From the NCBI GenBank assembly GCA_028751875.1, contig CM054153.1, positions 10,931,636 to 10,995,635 of the forward strand: DNA of 64,000 bases, written 5' to 3'. This DNA comes from Rapana venosa. Taxonomy: Eukaryota; Mollusca; Gastropoda; Neogastropoda; Muricidae. Made by a program: the position numbers and the translations under genes. Positions within the stretch are counted from its first letter, which is position 1; each line of letters begins with the position of its first letter. Shown one piece after another: positions 10,983 through 20,919 of this stretch. Under the pieces are notes generated by a model, which was not told where the DNA came from, did not search any database, and saw only the letters and a program-made list of their open reading frames with translations.

Positions 10983-11199
10983 AGTGGGCAATATACGATT
11001 GTCGACAGGGCAAATTGCATAGACACTGATAGACACTCTGCAAAAGTTTCTTTCCGCTACAATGATTTGCTCTATAAATCGAATTCTAGAGAACGGTTTG
11101 TTTCCCTTTGATGCCCTCTCTGTCTCTGTGTGTCAGTCTGTCGCAGTCTCTGTCTCACTGTTTCTGTATCTGTCTCTCTTTCTCTGCCTCTCTCCACAC

Positions 11200-11217
11200 A
11201 CGCACGCACGCACGCGT

Positions 11218-11280
<63 letters not shown>

Positions 11281-11281
11281 A
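11200..11281 (+). repeat. (CA)n then (TA)n microsatellite
   Basis: CACG units, then CA to 11,268, then TATATATATATA. A CTGT-rich stretch precedes it from 11,118. Confidence 0.95.
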
Positions 11282-11579
11282 AAGCGATGTCTATTATGTA
11301 ACATGCTGGTCGAGTTGTGGTTTAAGGCCTGGCTTTTTCTCTCACTTAGCGTAACTTTCAAGGTAATCTAATTTGCAAAACCGAATTATGTAATTTTTAG
11401 TTTTGTTGGGGGGTTTTGCGTGTTCTGTTGATGCATTTTTTAATGGAACAAACACACTTGCCCATGCATACGAGCGCGTGTGCAGTCACACATATACACA
11501 CGCAGCACGCGTGCGCGCACTGTATATATGTATAAAGCGAGAGGATAGTTTTCTTTATTTCTAAGGATTAAAAAAAGAA

Positions 11580-11896
11580 GAGAGAGACTGACAGACAGAA
11601 ACAGAATGAGGGAGAGAAGGAGGGGGGAGGGGGAGAGAAAGTTGACTCAGTTCGTAAAAAATGAGCTTTAAAACAAACATGGCAACATCCTCACCTAAAT
11701 CTGTTTACACTCCGCAAAACTAAGTGCTTCTTTTCCGCTTCACTTAACCCCCATCCCTACTACCACCAAACATAACAAAAGTAAATAGATAAAAACAAAT
11801 AAACAAATTCTTCAATTATATCCTCACATTGAGAAGAGTAGTCATAAATACAGTCATATTCATCAAAATCACTCTCAGTCAATTAATCAAAGTCAA
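11580..11896. other. Short GA-rich stretch, then no recognised feature
   Basis: GAGAGACAGAAAC-type sequence at 11,580-11,640, then AT-rich DNA with nothing recognised. Confidence 0.4.
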
Positions 11897-12130
11897 AGTC
11901 CTTCGGATGAGAGTATAAACCGAGGCCCCGTATTCGAACACACGCAGAGCATCTTGCGCACACGTTAAATCCTGTTCCGCTTTTCGTAAGAGTAGGCCAT
12001 TGTGTGCCGGTGGGAACGGATGACAAAATTTACAAAACCGCATACACACGGGGACTGGATGTAAAAAAGCACATGAGTGCTTATTCCATTATCCTCGAAA
12101 TAAAAGAATAAATAAATCAATCAATATCTG
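11897..12130 (+). mobile_element. SINE family A, headless copy
   Basis: Reads in sense: AGTCCTTCGGATGAGA, CATCTTGCGCACACGTTAAA, AGAGTAGGCCATTGTGTGCC, GGTGGGAACGGATGACAAAA, GGACTGGATGTAAAAAAGCA, and ends CTCGAAATAAAAGAATAAAT. The tail hairpin AAGCAC-ATGA-GTGCTT is at 12,067-12,082, followed by an AAAT/CAAT tail. No tRNA-like head remains. Confidence 0.9.
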
Positions 12131-12329
12131 GACCTAGAGGGTTCTTGAGGGAGACACGAAGGGCGCGTTGGTAGATTACTTGGGTGTTGTTGTTTTTTTT
12201 ATCCATTCTGGTCTGTTTTCAGCATTTCACAGCAACAGTCATGTCAAGGATGGTCCAGTCCTTGATATTTTGTCATTAGTGTGTCCTATCCATACGCCAG
12301 TATGAACAAGCGCGTAGGAAACCAACAGA

Positions 12330-12480
12330 ACATATTGTGAACCTGTTTAAACCCCATCCGCCCTCTGTAGAAGAGCAGACCAGCTATGACCGATGAGATG
12401 GGATGATACAAACATAATTTAGCAAGCAGCCTCTGAGCTGGAGAGAAGTGGGCTCGACTAGATCGAATTTACTCACCACA
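12330..12480 (+). mobile_element. 3' half of the SINE family A variant
   Basis: Matches 6,180-6,300 and the reverse complement of 1,750-1,960: GAGCAGACCAGCTATGACC, GAGATGGGATGATAC, CTGGAGAGAAGTGGGCTCGA. Confidence 0.6.
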
Positions 12481-12612
12481 CAATGCCTGAAAAAGGTAGT
12501 ACAGTCCCCTGCACGATTCCTTTAAAGGAAAAATCAAGTCATATCGCGCATAATCTATTTGTGTACCTTTGGACACCGTCAGGTGAACGTGCATGGTTGT
12601 TCTTTTTTCCAG

Positions 12613-12773
12613 AAGAGAGGACCCACGAGCGACATGAGGCTGTTGATGCTACACAGGACCAGGCTGTGGTATGGCAGCTTCGAGAGACGTGGCTGACCAT
12701 TTATCATCAACAACATGCAGAGGAAGACTGTGCGGCTTTTTTTGGAGAACGATTGACAAGAGTCAACACTTCG
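12613..12773 (+). other. Exon-like module 1 (candidate host exon)
   Basis: A pyrimidine-rich acceptor (TTCTTTTTTCCAG) precedes 161 bp, and a good donor (GTACGT) follows. With one base carried over from a previous exon the module is open for 53 codons, including QLRETWLTIYHQQHAEED. No domain is recognised. The last third aligns at nucleotide level with the modules at 13,377 and 15,521 (CAACATGCAGAGGAAGA against CAACGTGCAGAAGAAGA), and the downstream intron start is similar too. It could be a duplicated exon of an unknown gene, a non-coding RNA exon or a pseudogene piece. Confidence 0.4.
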
Positions 12774-13376
12774 GTACGTAGACCGACCTTACAAATGTTA
12801 TGGTAGATATACAATTCAGAACTGGATCGTTTCTGTACAGACATATTCATGAAGGTCGCACGTTTGCCACACTGTTCCCTGAAAAAGGATCCCCATCCTC
12901 CTTCTTCCCCTACCTGTAAGATCGTCTTGTTAGCTTTTTAAAAGGTATTGGCAGCGTTAAGAGCAAAAACGTTTTAGTGAACCGTGCCTTGGTATACATC
13001 TGCAAAGTAGACCTTTTTGAACAAGTGTGAAGTTGCATGTGGAATATGGGGCATACGCTAGCGCGCCCCTCCATAAAAACCGATAACTGAACACTCTGAA
13101 CTCCACGGGCACTTGGCCTGGAAATGGATTTCAGCATCTGTCCGTATCTTTTCCGGGTCTCCCCCTTCCTCTGTGTATCTCTCTGTCTGCTGGTCTGTCT
13201 GTCAGCCTGTCCACGAATCTGTCCGTGTAAGCTTCTTTCGATGTTGGTTGTGACACAGCAAAAAAAAGTCTGTTGATTCATTTAACATTTTAAGAAGAAA
13301 ATAAAAAAAGAAAATGTAAGTAAGAAATTAGAACTCAGAAACCAGGATGCATGTCATCAACATATGCTTATTTCAG

Positions 13377-13559
13377 AGCGTTAAAGAACAACTGGTCGAC
13401 ACACATGGGACAAGGCATTGTTGCGGCAGCTGTTTAAACAGCAGGTCTGGTATGAAGACAGGAACTCCAGAATCAGCTGGACACCTCACGGTCTTCAGTT
13501 GTCGCCGAAATGCTGAAGAACGATGTGTGCAGCAGTTTGTGACCAGAACCAACGTTTTC
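13377..13559 (+). other. Exon-like module 2 (candidate host exon)
   Basis: Acceptor GCTTATTTCAG, 183 bp open in phase 0-0 (61 codons, including RRNAEERCVQQFVTRTN), donor GTAAGT. It is related to module 1 (AEERCVQQF against AEEDCAAFF at the same place) and module 3. The donor lies one base earlier than in its relatives. No family recognised. Confidence 0.4.
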
Positions 13560-13590
13560 GTAAGTATATACATCTTATAATTTATAGATA

Positions 13591-13622
13591 GTTAGATCGA
13601 TCGATCGATCGATCGATCGATC

Positions 13623-13678
<56 letters not shown>
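13591..13678 (+). repeat. (GATC)n then (GATA)n microsatellite
   Basis: About eight GATC units followed by about thirteen GATA units, inside the intron after module 2. Confidence 0.97.
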
Positions 13679-14154
13679 CGCACATATGTGTGTGGCAAAG
13701 GCTTCATATCAGAAAATGCTCATTTTTATCAAAATATTCCAAATATATTCAGGACAGGTACATGTTTGACAAACTTCAAAGAGAAGTTCAGGAAAAGAAT
13801 CTTTACTCTATAATATTACCATTTTTTCTATAAAGTTGATAGTTCTGGAAACGATTTTACTATTTCCATTATTTCTTCCCCTCCGGCAAAAATAATCTGT
13901 TGGTGTTTTTAGACATTGACAAAATTAATCTGTGGATAGTTTTACCGAAAAGCACAATGCATTTGTGCTTTGGTCAAGTACCAAAGAGGACATAGTTGTG
14001 CACAGTTGTTTAGCGTACACGTAGAATGCTGCATACAGCAACGTTTTCTGGTAAAACAGACAATAAAACAGAAACTAGCTTGGCATTTCTTTGGCGTTTT
14101 TGGTAAAGTGCGTTTATCAGCCTTTTTTTTCAGCAAAGATAACGTAAAGTCTTT

Positions 14155-14492
14155 TTTTAAATTCATTTTTTTATATTGAGGATAACGGAATAAGCACTCA
14201 TGTGCTCTTTTACATCCAGCCCCCATGTGTATAAGGTTTTGTAAATTCTGTCATCTGTTCCCACCGGCACACAATGGCCTACTCTTTCGAAAAGCGGAAC
14301 AGGATTTAACCTGTGCGCAAGATGTTCTGCGTGCGTCCGCACACGGGACCTCGGTTTATAATCTCATCCGAAGGACTTTTGGGGAGAGCGGAGTCTGCAC
14401 TGATGTTAACTCCAGAGAAAAAAATCCTCTTGAACGGGATTCGAACGATTGCGAACGCAATGTTCTAACCACTAGGCTATCCCGTCCCCCTA
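14155..14492 (-). mobile_element. SINE family A, full-length with tRNA-like head
   Basis: The minus strand starts with a tRNA-like head: A box ATAGCCTAGTGGTTAGAAC and B box CGTTCGAATCCCG at 14,437-14,490. Then comes the family body (ACTCCGCTCTCCCC, TCCTTCGGATGAGA, CATCTTGCGCACAG) and the tail with AAGCAC-ATGA-GTGCTT. The head comes from a tRNA, the 3' hairpin probably from a partner LINE. Non-autonomous. Confidence 0.92.
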
Positions 14493-14552
14493 TCATGGAT
14501 AGGCAGTAGCGTAAATCAGTGTTTCTTGCTTTCGCTAAAAAAAATGAAAAAT

Positions 14553-14851
14553 CAAGGAGGTAAAGGTAAAGGAGTCCCATAACCTATAAGGTCGTAGGGG
14601 AGCGAGGCGTCAGAGACCTCACTTCTCTAGGGCCAGCATATTGAGGGCGGCGCCCATCTCCTCTCCCTCGCTGCTTTACCTTCCCTGACCCTTAAGAGGG
14701 CAGGTACCCATTTACAGCTGGGTGAACTGGGGGAACTGTACTGAAGCCAAGGCGCGCAAACGGTCACCCATCCAAGTGGTAACCACGCTCGACGCTGCTT
14801 AACTTGGCTGGGGGAAAGCGAGTGCTCCGACCACTGAGCTATCAAGGAGAC
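14553..14851 (-). mobile_element. SINE with chimeric tRNA/5S-rRNA head
   Basis: On the minus strand the element begins CTTGATAGCTCAGTGGTCGG, a tRNA A-box region. It passes directly into AGTTAAGCAGCGTCGAG and CACTTGGATGGGTGACCG, which is the A-box/intermediate-element/C-box half of 5S rRNA. A ~190-bp body follows, containing a reverse-palindromic GTTCACCCAGCTGTAAATGG area and ending AGGGACTCC-type sequence plus TTTACC repeats. A second copy without the tRNA piece is at 29,341-29,576. Not a functional 5S gene: the 5' half of 5S and the 3' stem are absent. Confidence 0.88.
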
Positions 14852-14859
14852 TGTACTCA

Positions 14860-15235
14860 AATTTGCACCGACTGTGTTAATAATAAGGGAAAATGCACTG
14901 GCTGCGTTTTCCAGTTATTAAAGTTCTGCAAGTGGGGGAGAGGGTCGAGGGGTTGGTATAGGGTTGTTTTTTTCAAGGCACTTTCGCATACTGAAGTAAA
15001 CTTTTATCTATATGTGAGGCCTTTCTGTTCTTGGTTTCAATTCCACCCAGATATTTAACGGGTGGGGAGAGTGCAATATATTGAATTGTGCACCACAAAC
15101 CCAGACTCCCGTTCATAAAATAATCGCTCCTTTCATTTTGAACTCAGTGTGTGACCAAAAGTGTACGGCAAACGTAGCATAAAAAAGAGAAATGTTTTGT
15201 TGACTGTTTGAGTTGACATATAGCGCCATATAAAT
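14860..15235 (+). repeat. Diverged segmental duplicate, copy 1
   Basis: Matches 16,515-16,915 in order: TTTGCACCGAC..TGTTAA, GACTGCGTTTTC-type and TTTCTGCAAGTGG-type phrases, CATACTGAAGTAAAC/CATTCTGATGTGAAC, TTTCATTTT.AACTC. Divergence is substantial. It lies upstream of exon-like module 3, which suggests duplication of intronic DNA along with exons. Confidence 0.7.
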
Positions 15236-15242
15236 TCCAATC

Positions 15243-15355
15243 AGTAGTAGAAGTAGTAGTAGTAGCAGTAGCAGTAGCAGTAGCAGCAGCAGTAGCAGTA
15301 GCAGCAGCAGCAGCATCAGTACTAGTACTAGCAGTAGCAGTAGCAGTAGTAGTAT
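15243..15355 (+). repeat. AGT/AGC trinucleotide repeat
   Basis: AGT and AGC (GCAGTA) units of about 110 bp, next to a TATAGCGCCATATAAATTCC motif (15,219-15,238) that marks a retroelement tail. The minus strand reads poly-Leu. Confidence 0.93.
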
Positions 15356-15520
15356 GATAATATCAAGGTCTTAATGTGCACATAAATGTGTTGTATAATA
15401 TTTTGTCCCACAATACTCCAGAACAGTTTTAAAGAATCAGTCGGTATGGTATGGCTGTAGAAATCAGATATCTGAACTCGTTAAGCCAGACCTTGCGTAT
15501 TCAACCGATATCTGTTTTAG

Positions 15521-15681
15521 ACATCTGAGAAACTGGCGAACACGCGGGACAAGCTGTGAAACAACATGGCTGACCGTGAGACAGAGACAGTTGGACCACA
15601 GATCTTCAGAGAAGTCAGCAACGTGCAGAAGAAGAACTGTTTACAGCGGGTTGTCAGCCAGTGCCAGAATGCAACGTTCTG
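15521..15681 (+). pseudogene. Exon-like module 3, frame-disrupted
   Basis: Acceptor TATCTGTTTTAG, 161 bp, donor GTGAGT. Its 3' part is closest to module 1 (AGCAACGTGCAGAAGAAGAA). In the frame that matches modules 1 and 2 at the 3' end there is a TGA around 15,572. Another frame is open throughout but does not match. This suggests a frameshifted copy or a non-coding exon, even though both splice sites stay intact. Confidence 0.35.
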
Positions 15682-15969
15682 GTGAGTAGACCCATCTTAC
15701 ATGATTACACGTGCATATGCTGATAGAGGGTTACATCAGAATGAGCTCGTTTTTTTAAAAGTGTTTTTAAGACAGACACCATTTTGCCTGTCTTTTAAAA
15801 AGAAAATGCTCTGGAATAATTATTTTTTGCCATTCCTTCTTCCCCTTGTAGAGAGTAGTGCTGAAAAGATCTCCACTTGCCTCCACCCCCACCTCCTTCA
15901 ACGTAAAATTGATTCTTTCGATGTCTACAAACGTGTTTTACCCCATTCAGTAGATCCTGGGTGCTAGTC

Positions 15970-16510
15970 TTTCCAATGAGACAATAAGCCGAGGTACCAA
16001 ATTCAAATTCCCTATTTCCTGTCATTCTTTTAGGGACAAGGAAGATTGTACTTTTTTCGTGTTACCGTGTCTAACATACATAGAGCACACGTAAGAAAAC
16101 CCACGGCAACAAGAGAGTTGTTCCAGGCAAGATTCTGTGGGGAAAAAATAACCTCAAAGGGAAACAAATGTAACAAATAGAAAGAATACTAAAGCATGGA
16201 CGATTCAATGTAAAGCACTTTGAGTCAAGCTATGATTTAAGCATAGATCTGCAAGGAGCTATAAAGAACGTCTAGAGCTACAGAGAACATCTGTGGATAG
16301 ATTTCATTCAGCATACATTTAGCACAGCGCAAACAGTAAAATCTTTTTGAAATATTTTTACCAAAAAAATCATTGACTTGCCATTGTTCAGAACTGTTGG
16401 CAATGTCTTATACCAGCCATCTTTTTCTTAATTTTCTTTGATAACAATACGGGTATGGAGAGAGGAAGCATATTCCTTTTCCTTAAAAAAATTCTAGCAA
16501 AGTCCTCTAA
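15970..16510. other. No recognised feature
   Basis: Intron-like AT-rich sequence. A short GTGCTAGTC..ATGAGACAATAAGCCGAGG phrase near 15,961-15,997 resembles the body of SINE family B/A. Nothing else recognised. Confidence 0.4.
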
Positions 16511-16514
16511 AACA

Positions 16515-16915
16515 AAAAAATTTGCACCGACAATGTTAACGGTAATGAAAAATTGTGCTGACTGCATTTTCTCTTTATCACGTTTCTGCAAGTGGAAGCA
16601 GGAGACAATGGAAGGGAGAAATAAAAATTTGTTTTAATCTGTTCAAGCATTCTCCGACGCATTCTGATGTGAACCTTTACCTAGATCCACAGGTGTGGCT
16701 TTTCCCACCTTGCAATCAGTTCAACACTCCGGTTTAATTATCTAAACCTGTGAAGAAGGTATATGAAGATGACTTGCACATCATAAACCTTTTCACACGC
16801 GCATAAAATAAATGGAGTATTTCATTTTAAACTCGGCGCGGAATCAGAACTGTTGTATGTCAGACGTGACGCAAAAGCGGAGACAAATATTTATTGGCTG
16901 TGAAGTTGATGACGT
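16515..16915 (+). repeat. Diverged segmental duplicate, copy 2
   Basis: Partner of 14,860-15,235. No exon-like module is visible at the equivalent distance downstream. Confidence 0.7.
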
Positions 16916-17284
16916 TATATGGGTTTTTTAACCAAGCGTGTAATTGTGGTCGTAAATATTTTGCGCGTCATGATTCGAAATGGTTTTAAAAGTTCGTTTG
17001 CGTGATGTTAAAAGTAAGCGATGTGTGAGGTTGAGATTTATGTGTTAGCGGTTTCCAAAAGAAATTGTTTGTTGAATTGAATGCTGCCTTTATTTTTAGA
17101 ATAATCTGTAAGCATTCCCTCAAGCTGCAGGCAACTCACATCAGGGTTTTATTTAGTTGTATTTTTTATGGTGGTGGGTTGGTTGGTGGGCTGGTTGTGG
17201 ATGGTTGGTTGACACATTTGTTGGCTGGAGGCTGTTTGGATGGCTGGTTGGTAGAATCATTGATGGTATGGTAAGTGTTCAATA

Positions 17285-17405
17285 GTGCATTGTAATGTGT
17301 TTTGTCGTGCTGTGCTATGCTGTGCTTTGTCGTGCTGTGATCTGACGCGTTGTGCTATGTTGTGCCGTGCTGTACTGTGCTGTGTCTTGCTATTCTGTGT
17401 TGTGC
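17285..17405 (+). repeat. Degenerate TGTGC/TGCTG pentamer-like repeat
   Basis: GTGCTGTGCTATGCTGTGCT-type units with many changes. Cys/Val-rich frames across it are artefacts. Confidence 0.7.
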
Positions 17406-17699
17406 ATTACCACTCTATTCACAAGAGATATCAGCGAAAAACTGATCACTCAGTAATGTTTGAATATTCTAGCACTCTGTAAAAGTAGAAAGGAAACAGC
17501 ACCATAGGATAAAGCTTCACAGTTCTTTTCTATCGATGTATTGGACGCTTTCTGTTCATGCCATTGAGATTTGTTCAAATAACTCTATCTATATCAAGTC
17601 TGGGTTCTTTAACCTGTGCCAAATGCACACTTTTACAAGGACATCGGTTCTAGTATAAACTGACAGCTTCCAGATCAGTGTTTCACGTGTGTGGAAAGT

Positions 17700-17786
17700 T
17701 GGGGAAATGTTGGGATTCGAACCTGGATCTTTTACTTCTTAGAGCCGTTGTCGCTAAACCAAAATATTCACTCTCCTCTGCATGTA
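17700..17786 (-). mobile_element. tRNA-like SINE head
   Basis: The minus strand has a good B box, CCAGGTTCGAATCCC, and about 45 bases upstream a weak A box (GAATATTTTGGTTTAGCG). No body is recognised on its 3' side, so it is probably an old SINE or tRNA fossil. Confidence 0.45.
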
Positions 17787-18211
17787 CACTGTCACTCTTT
17801 GTGTTGCTGTTGTTTGTTTGTGTGTGTGGGGGGGGGGAGGGGCTACAGTTAAAACCCGAAAGTATCAAGAATAAGAAAGCATTGATAAAGTTAATCACTA
17901 CATACAATAGCATCATATAACATTTCCAGAAGTAAAGATGGCTTTGTGCTGCAAGCACCTTACACAAAGTGTCTATTTACAATTCGTAGACAAGTCGACA
18001 GAGTCACTCAAGAACACACAAAAACTTGGACACTTCCCAAACCGATTTTTCTGTGGAGATACACTGAAGTCGTTTTTGTAGGCACTTAGCGTAGAAAATG
18101 GATTTCATTCCTGTCCTTAAACATAGTGAACACTTTACAGAAGAAAGAAACTGTAGGGAGAGGTGGACAGCAGATAACCTTCACAGAAGAAACCTTCTTC
18201 TAACAAGTGAG

Positions 18212-18335
18212 ATGAAAGCCATGCAGCACTCTTGGGGATCAGTGACTAGGTTGGCCCAGGATAGGCAGGAGTGGAAGCGCTTTGTTGCTGCCCTACACAC
18301 CGCTGGGTGTAATGGCTAATGATGATGAAGAAGTG
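18212..18335 (+). mobile_element. LINE C-terminal fragment with GAT tail
   Basis: About 35 codons read as the extreme C-terminus of a non-LTR retrotransposon: SWGSVTRLAQDRQEWKRFV, then AALHTAG and a stop at 18,317-18,319, followed by TGATGATGAAGAAG. It is heavily 5'-truncated. The SVTRLAQDRQEWKRFVAAL pattern is familiar from RTE/CR1-type elements. Confidence 0.75.
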
Positions 18336-18424
18336 TTCTGGCCCTTAACCTGTCCACAGGGGCAGGTCCACATCCACACCCACATCATGAGTTCTGGATG
18401 CCCTGCTACTACCTTTTTCTGTTA

Positions 18425-18490
18425 TTCCGGAAATTCAAACCCGTAACTTCAGGATTTTGGACGCATTAAAGCTAAGTCGCCATTATATAG
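18425..18490 (-). mobile_element. Possible tRNA-like head, weak
   Basis: Minus strand shows a B-box-like ACGGGTTTGAATTTCC and, upstream, GGCGACTTAGCTTTAATGCG. Both are off consensus. Confidence 0.3.
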
Positions 18491-18796
18491 GCACGACGTA
18501 GGGAAAGGTGTCATTTCTGTATCTGTCTCTCCTTCTCTGTGCATCTCTCTCCCCTCTGTGTCTGCCTGTCTGTCAGTCTGTCTGTCTGTTTGTCAGTCTG
18601 TGTGCCTGTCCACCTTTCTGCCTGCCTATCGTTCTGACGTCAAACGCGTCACTGGGAGAAGAGGACCGTTGAAAACCAGGGTGATGTCAGACCCTAGAAC
18701 GCTCCCCAGACAGTGACAGTCAGGACACAGGATACCACAGTGAGTAGGTCGTCCATGAAGGCGCTGACACACTCTCCTTTGGCTCTGGGATAACAC

Positions 18797-18905
18797 AGGA
18801 TCAAAGACAATGCAAAATCAAGGATAATGCAAGATCAAAGACAATGCCAGATCAGGGATAATGCAAGATAAGGGATAATGCAAGATCAGGAATAATGCAG
18901 GATCA
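18797..18905 (+). repeat. 17-bp tandem repeat
   Basis: About six imperfect units of GATAATGCAAGATCAGG (variants ACAATGCCAGATCAGGG, GGATAATGCAAGATAAG). Confidence 0.9.
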
Positions 18906-18909
18906 GTTC

Positions 18910-20090
18910 AATCCAATCATTATATTCAAAAACCCTGCTGAGTACAGAAGCTATAATAGGGATTTTATATCTTTGCGAATTAAAAGGTCAAAGTGAAAGT
19001 TTGGAAGGAGGTATAAATTCAAAACAATTACTTAGTCGTTCTTCGGTTTGTAATGAAATGGCTGTTTTATGTCTTTTACATTTCGCCAAAGAAAGAAGCA
19101 GATGATTGGATTTTACCCGTACATCTCAGGCCAATCATCATGGGACTCTCTTGCATTTAGGCAGATGTTTGTAGGCAACACGGCTGACTCGAATGCATTG
19201 GCAAAAAGATGTAAGCAACCGGCTGGAAATGGACATCATTTACATCAGAAAGATATCAATCAGAGACGGAAACTTTTCACAGTCTGCTCAAGACATCAAA
19301 TTTGGCACAAATCTGGTGTATGATAAGATCAGGTTGTCAGTATCCTTTTCGCTGTAACTGATAAGACTGGCATGTGGTTGATTGCAATCGGAATATCATG
19401 TTCATATTCTACAAGACAGTTGTAGTTTGTGGGTATTTTGATATCATCAGGTTTCAATTTCATACTCTGCAAAACTTACAACAACCACAACAACTCGTGT
19501 ACAGTTTAATATGACGTGATGGTCAGCTTTGAAACGTTGTTCTAGCCTTCAAGGAGTGTGTGTCAGCGTCTGTATTATATCAATTACTGTTTGTATAAGG
19601 TCTAGGTACTCTAGTTTGTGTTCAACTCTACAAACTCACAACGTTACATTCAAAGAAAAACAATTTCATGTCAAAGAAAAGCCGACTTTTTCACTTGAAA
19701 AAAGTACCGTGCATCCTATAAGACATTTGGAATCAGTGGCACAAAGAACTTCACGAGTAAAATTACAGAGTGGACTTGTATTGAATATTGTCGGTGGTCC
19801 TTTCTGACGGCAAATACTTTCCCTTTATTTGTGTCAATCGACGCGTGTAAATTCATGTTTGGAGCTGTGTGCAGTATTTTATGGCTCAATCGCCCCTCGT
19901 TGGCTGACTGGGTTGCGGCGATTGTGAACGTTGATTTGGAGTTGAACAAAAACTAAATTAGCTGAAAACCTTGGGGAATGCTTACAGAAAGATGTAGGGA
20001 TTGACATACTGATGCAAGCACAGCAGATTAGAATGAATATTTTTTCCTGTGACATGATATTTTGCTATGCTATATGTTGAAAATGTGTTG
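18910..20090. other. No recognised feature
   Basis: Long unique-looking stretch. Open frames of 84-92 codons occur near 19,069 and 19,529, but neither shows a domain, conserved motif or splice context I can support. Confidence 0.4.
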
Positions 20091-20094
20091 TTTG

Positions 20095-20440
20095 CTTGTT
20101 TTGCTTTATGAAGTGCTTTTCGCCGTGGTGCAAGATCGTGTTGCTTGTTTCGCCGTTTAGAACACTTTTTGCGGTAACTCGAGATCGTCGTAGATTTGCC
20201 GTATGAAATACTTTACATCGGAGTTTGAGATGTCTTGATCTTTACACACAAATTTGAAAACAGCTTGGTTTTTGCCTTTATTTCAAGACGACTTGGTTTT
20301 GCCGTAGAGAATACTTTTACGCCGTACTTTGAAATTGCCCTGGTTTTGCTGCATGAAAAATACTTTATACTGTGTTTTGGGAGCGTGCTGCTAACTGGTT
20401 TTGCCGTATGGAGATTTGAGATCTTACTGGTATTTGCTCT
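20095..20440 (+). repeat. Decayed ~48-bp tandem repeat
   Basis: Six or seven diverged units built on TTGGTTTTGCCGTATGAAAT, ACTTT(A)CGCCGT and TTTGAGATCGT recur at roughly 45-50-bp spacing (for example near 20,098, 20,149, 20,193, 20,290, 20,340 and 20,396). Confidence 0.8.
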
Positions 20441-20480
20441 GATTATTCATAGCATTGTCATTGTGTCCTTTGGATTCAGA

Positions 20481-20481
<1 letters not shown>

Positions 20482-20520
<39 letters not shown>
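20482..20520 (+). repeat. (CT)n microsatellite
   Basis: About 19 CT units. Confidence 0.97.
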
Positions 20521-20522
<2 letters not shown>

Positions 20523-20639
20523 CGTTCCTTTACCCGGTGGGGTGCACAGTGCTTGGTATTCTTCTGTGCTTATAATTTTGCAGGAGACCTGCCCACTGGC
20601 CTTAGGCGACACTTTTCCGACTTCAAAGCAATTCATTTC

Positions 20640-20908
20640 ACTATACAGGTGGCATGCTGAGTATGTTTGCGTCTCCGAAACCTACCGAACGCTGACATGA
20701 ATTTTGTGATCTTAAACGTGCATATTTTATCTTCTAAACGTATATGCATGAAAGAAATTAAGGCACTGACAGGTCTGCACTTGAAGATGGAGATCGTAAA
20801 ACTCTCCACCTTTAATTCACCACACGCCAACACAGAGATTCGAACCCGTGACTTCATGGGCCCACGGATTGAAGTCAAACGGTCTTAACCACTCGGCTAT
20901 GGCGTCCG
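20640..20908 (-). mobile_element. tRNA-headed SINE with conserved metazoan core
   Basis: On the minus strand the head is GCCATAGCCGAGTGGTTAAG (A box), then a long variable arm and ACGGGTTCGAATC (B box), in the style of tRNA-Leu/Ser. The core reads TGCAGACCTGTCAGTGCCTT, then GCACGTTTAAGATCAC, CATGTCAGCGTTCGGTAGGT and CTCAGCATGCC. From memory this matches the central domain shared by SINEs across animals (Nin-DC type); I could not run a comparison. The 3' end stops near 20,640 without the usual tail module. Confidence 0.75.
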
Positions 20909-20919
20909 TCCTGGGTCAT

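Noticed and set aside
14752..14812. 5S rRNA gene
   Set aside because: Only the 3' half of 5S is present and it is fused to a tRNA-like piece and a SINE body.
19069..19807. Open frames of 84 and 92 codons as candidate exons
   Set aside because: No domain, no good flanking splice sites and no duplicate that would argue for conservation.
20830..20908. Functional tRNA-Leu/Ser gene on the minus strand
   Set aside because: Long variable arm and boxes are tRNA-like, but the 3' acceptor side is replaced by a SINE core.
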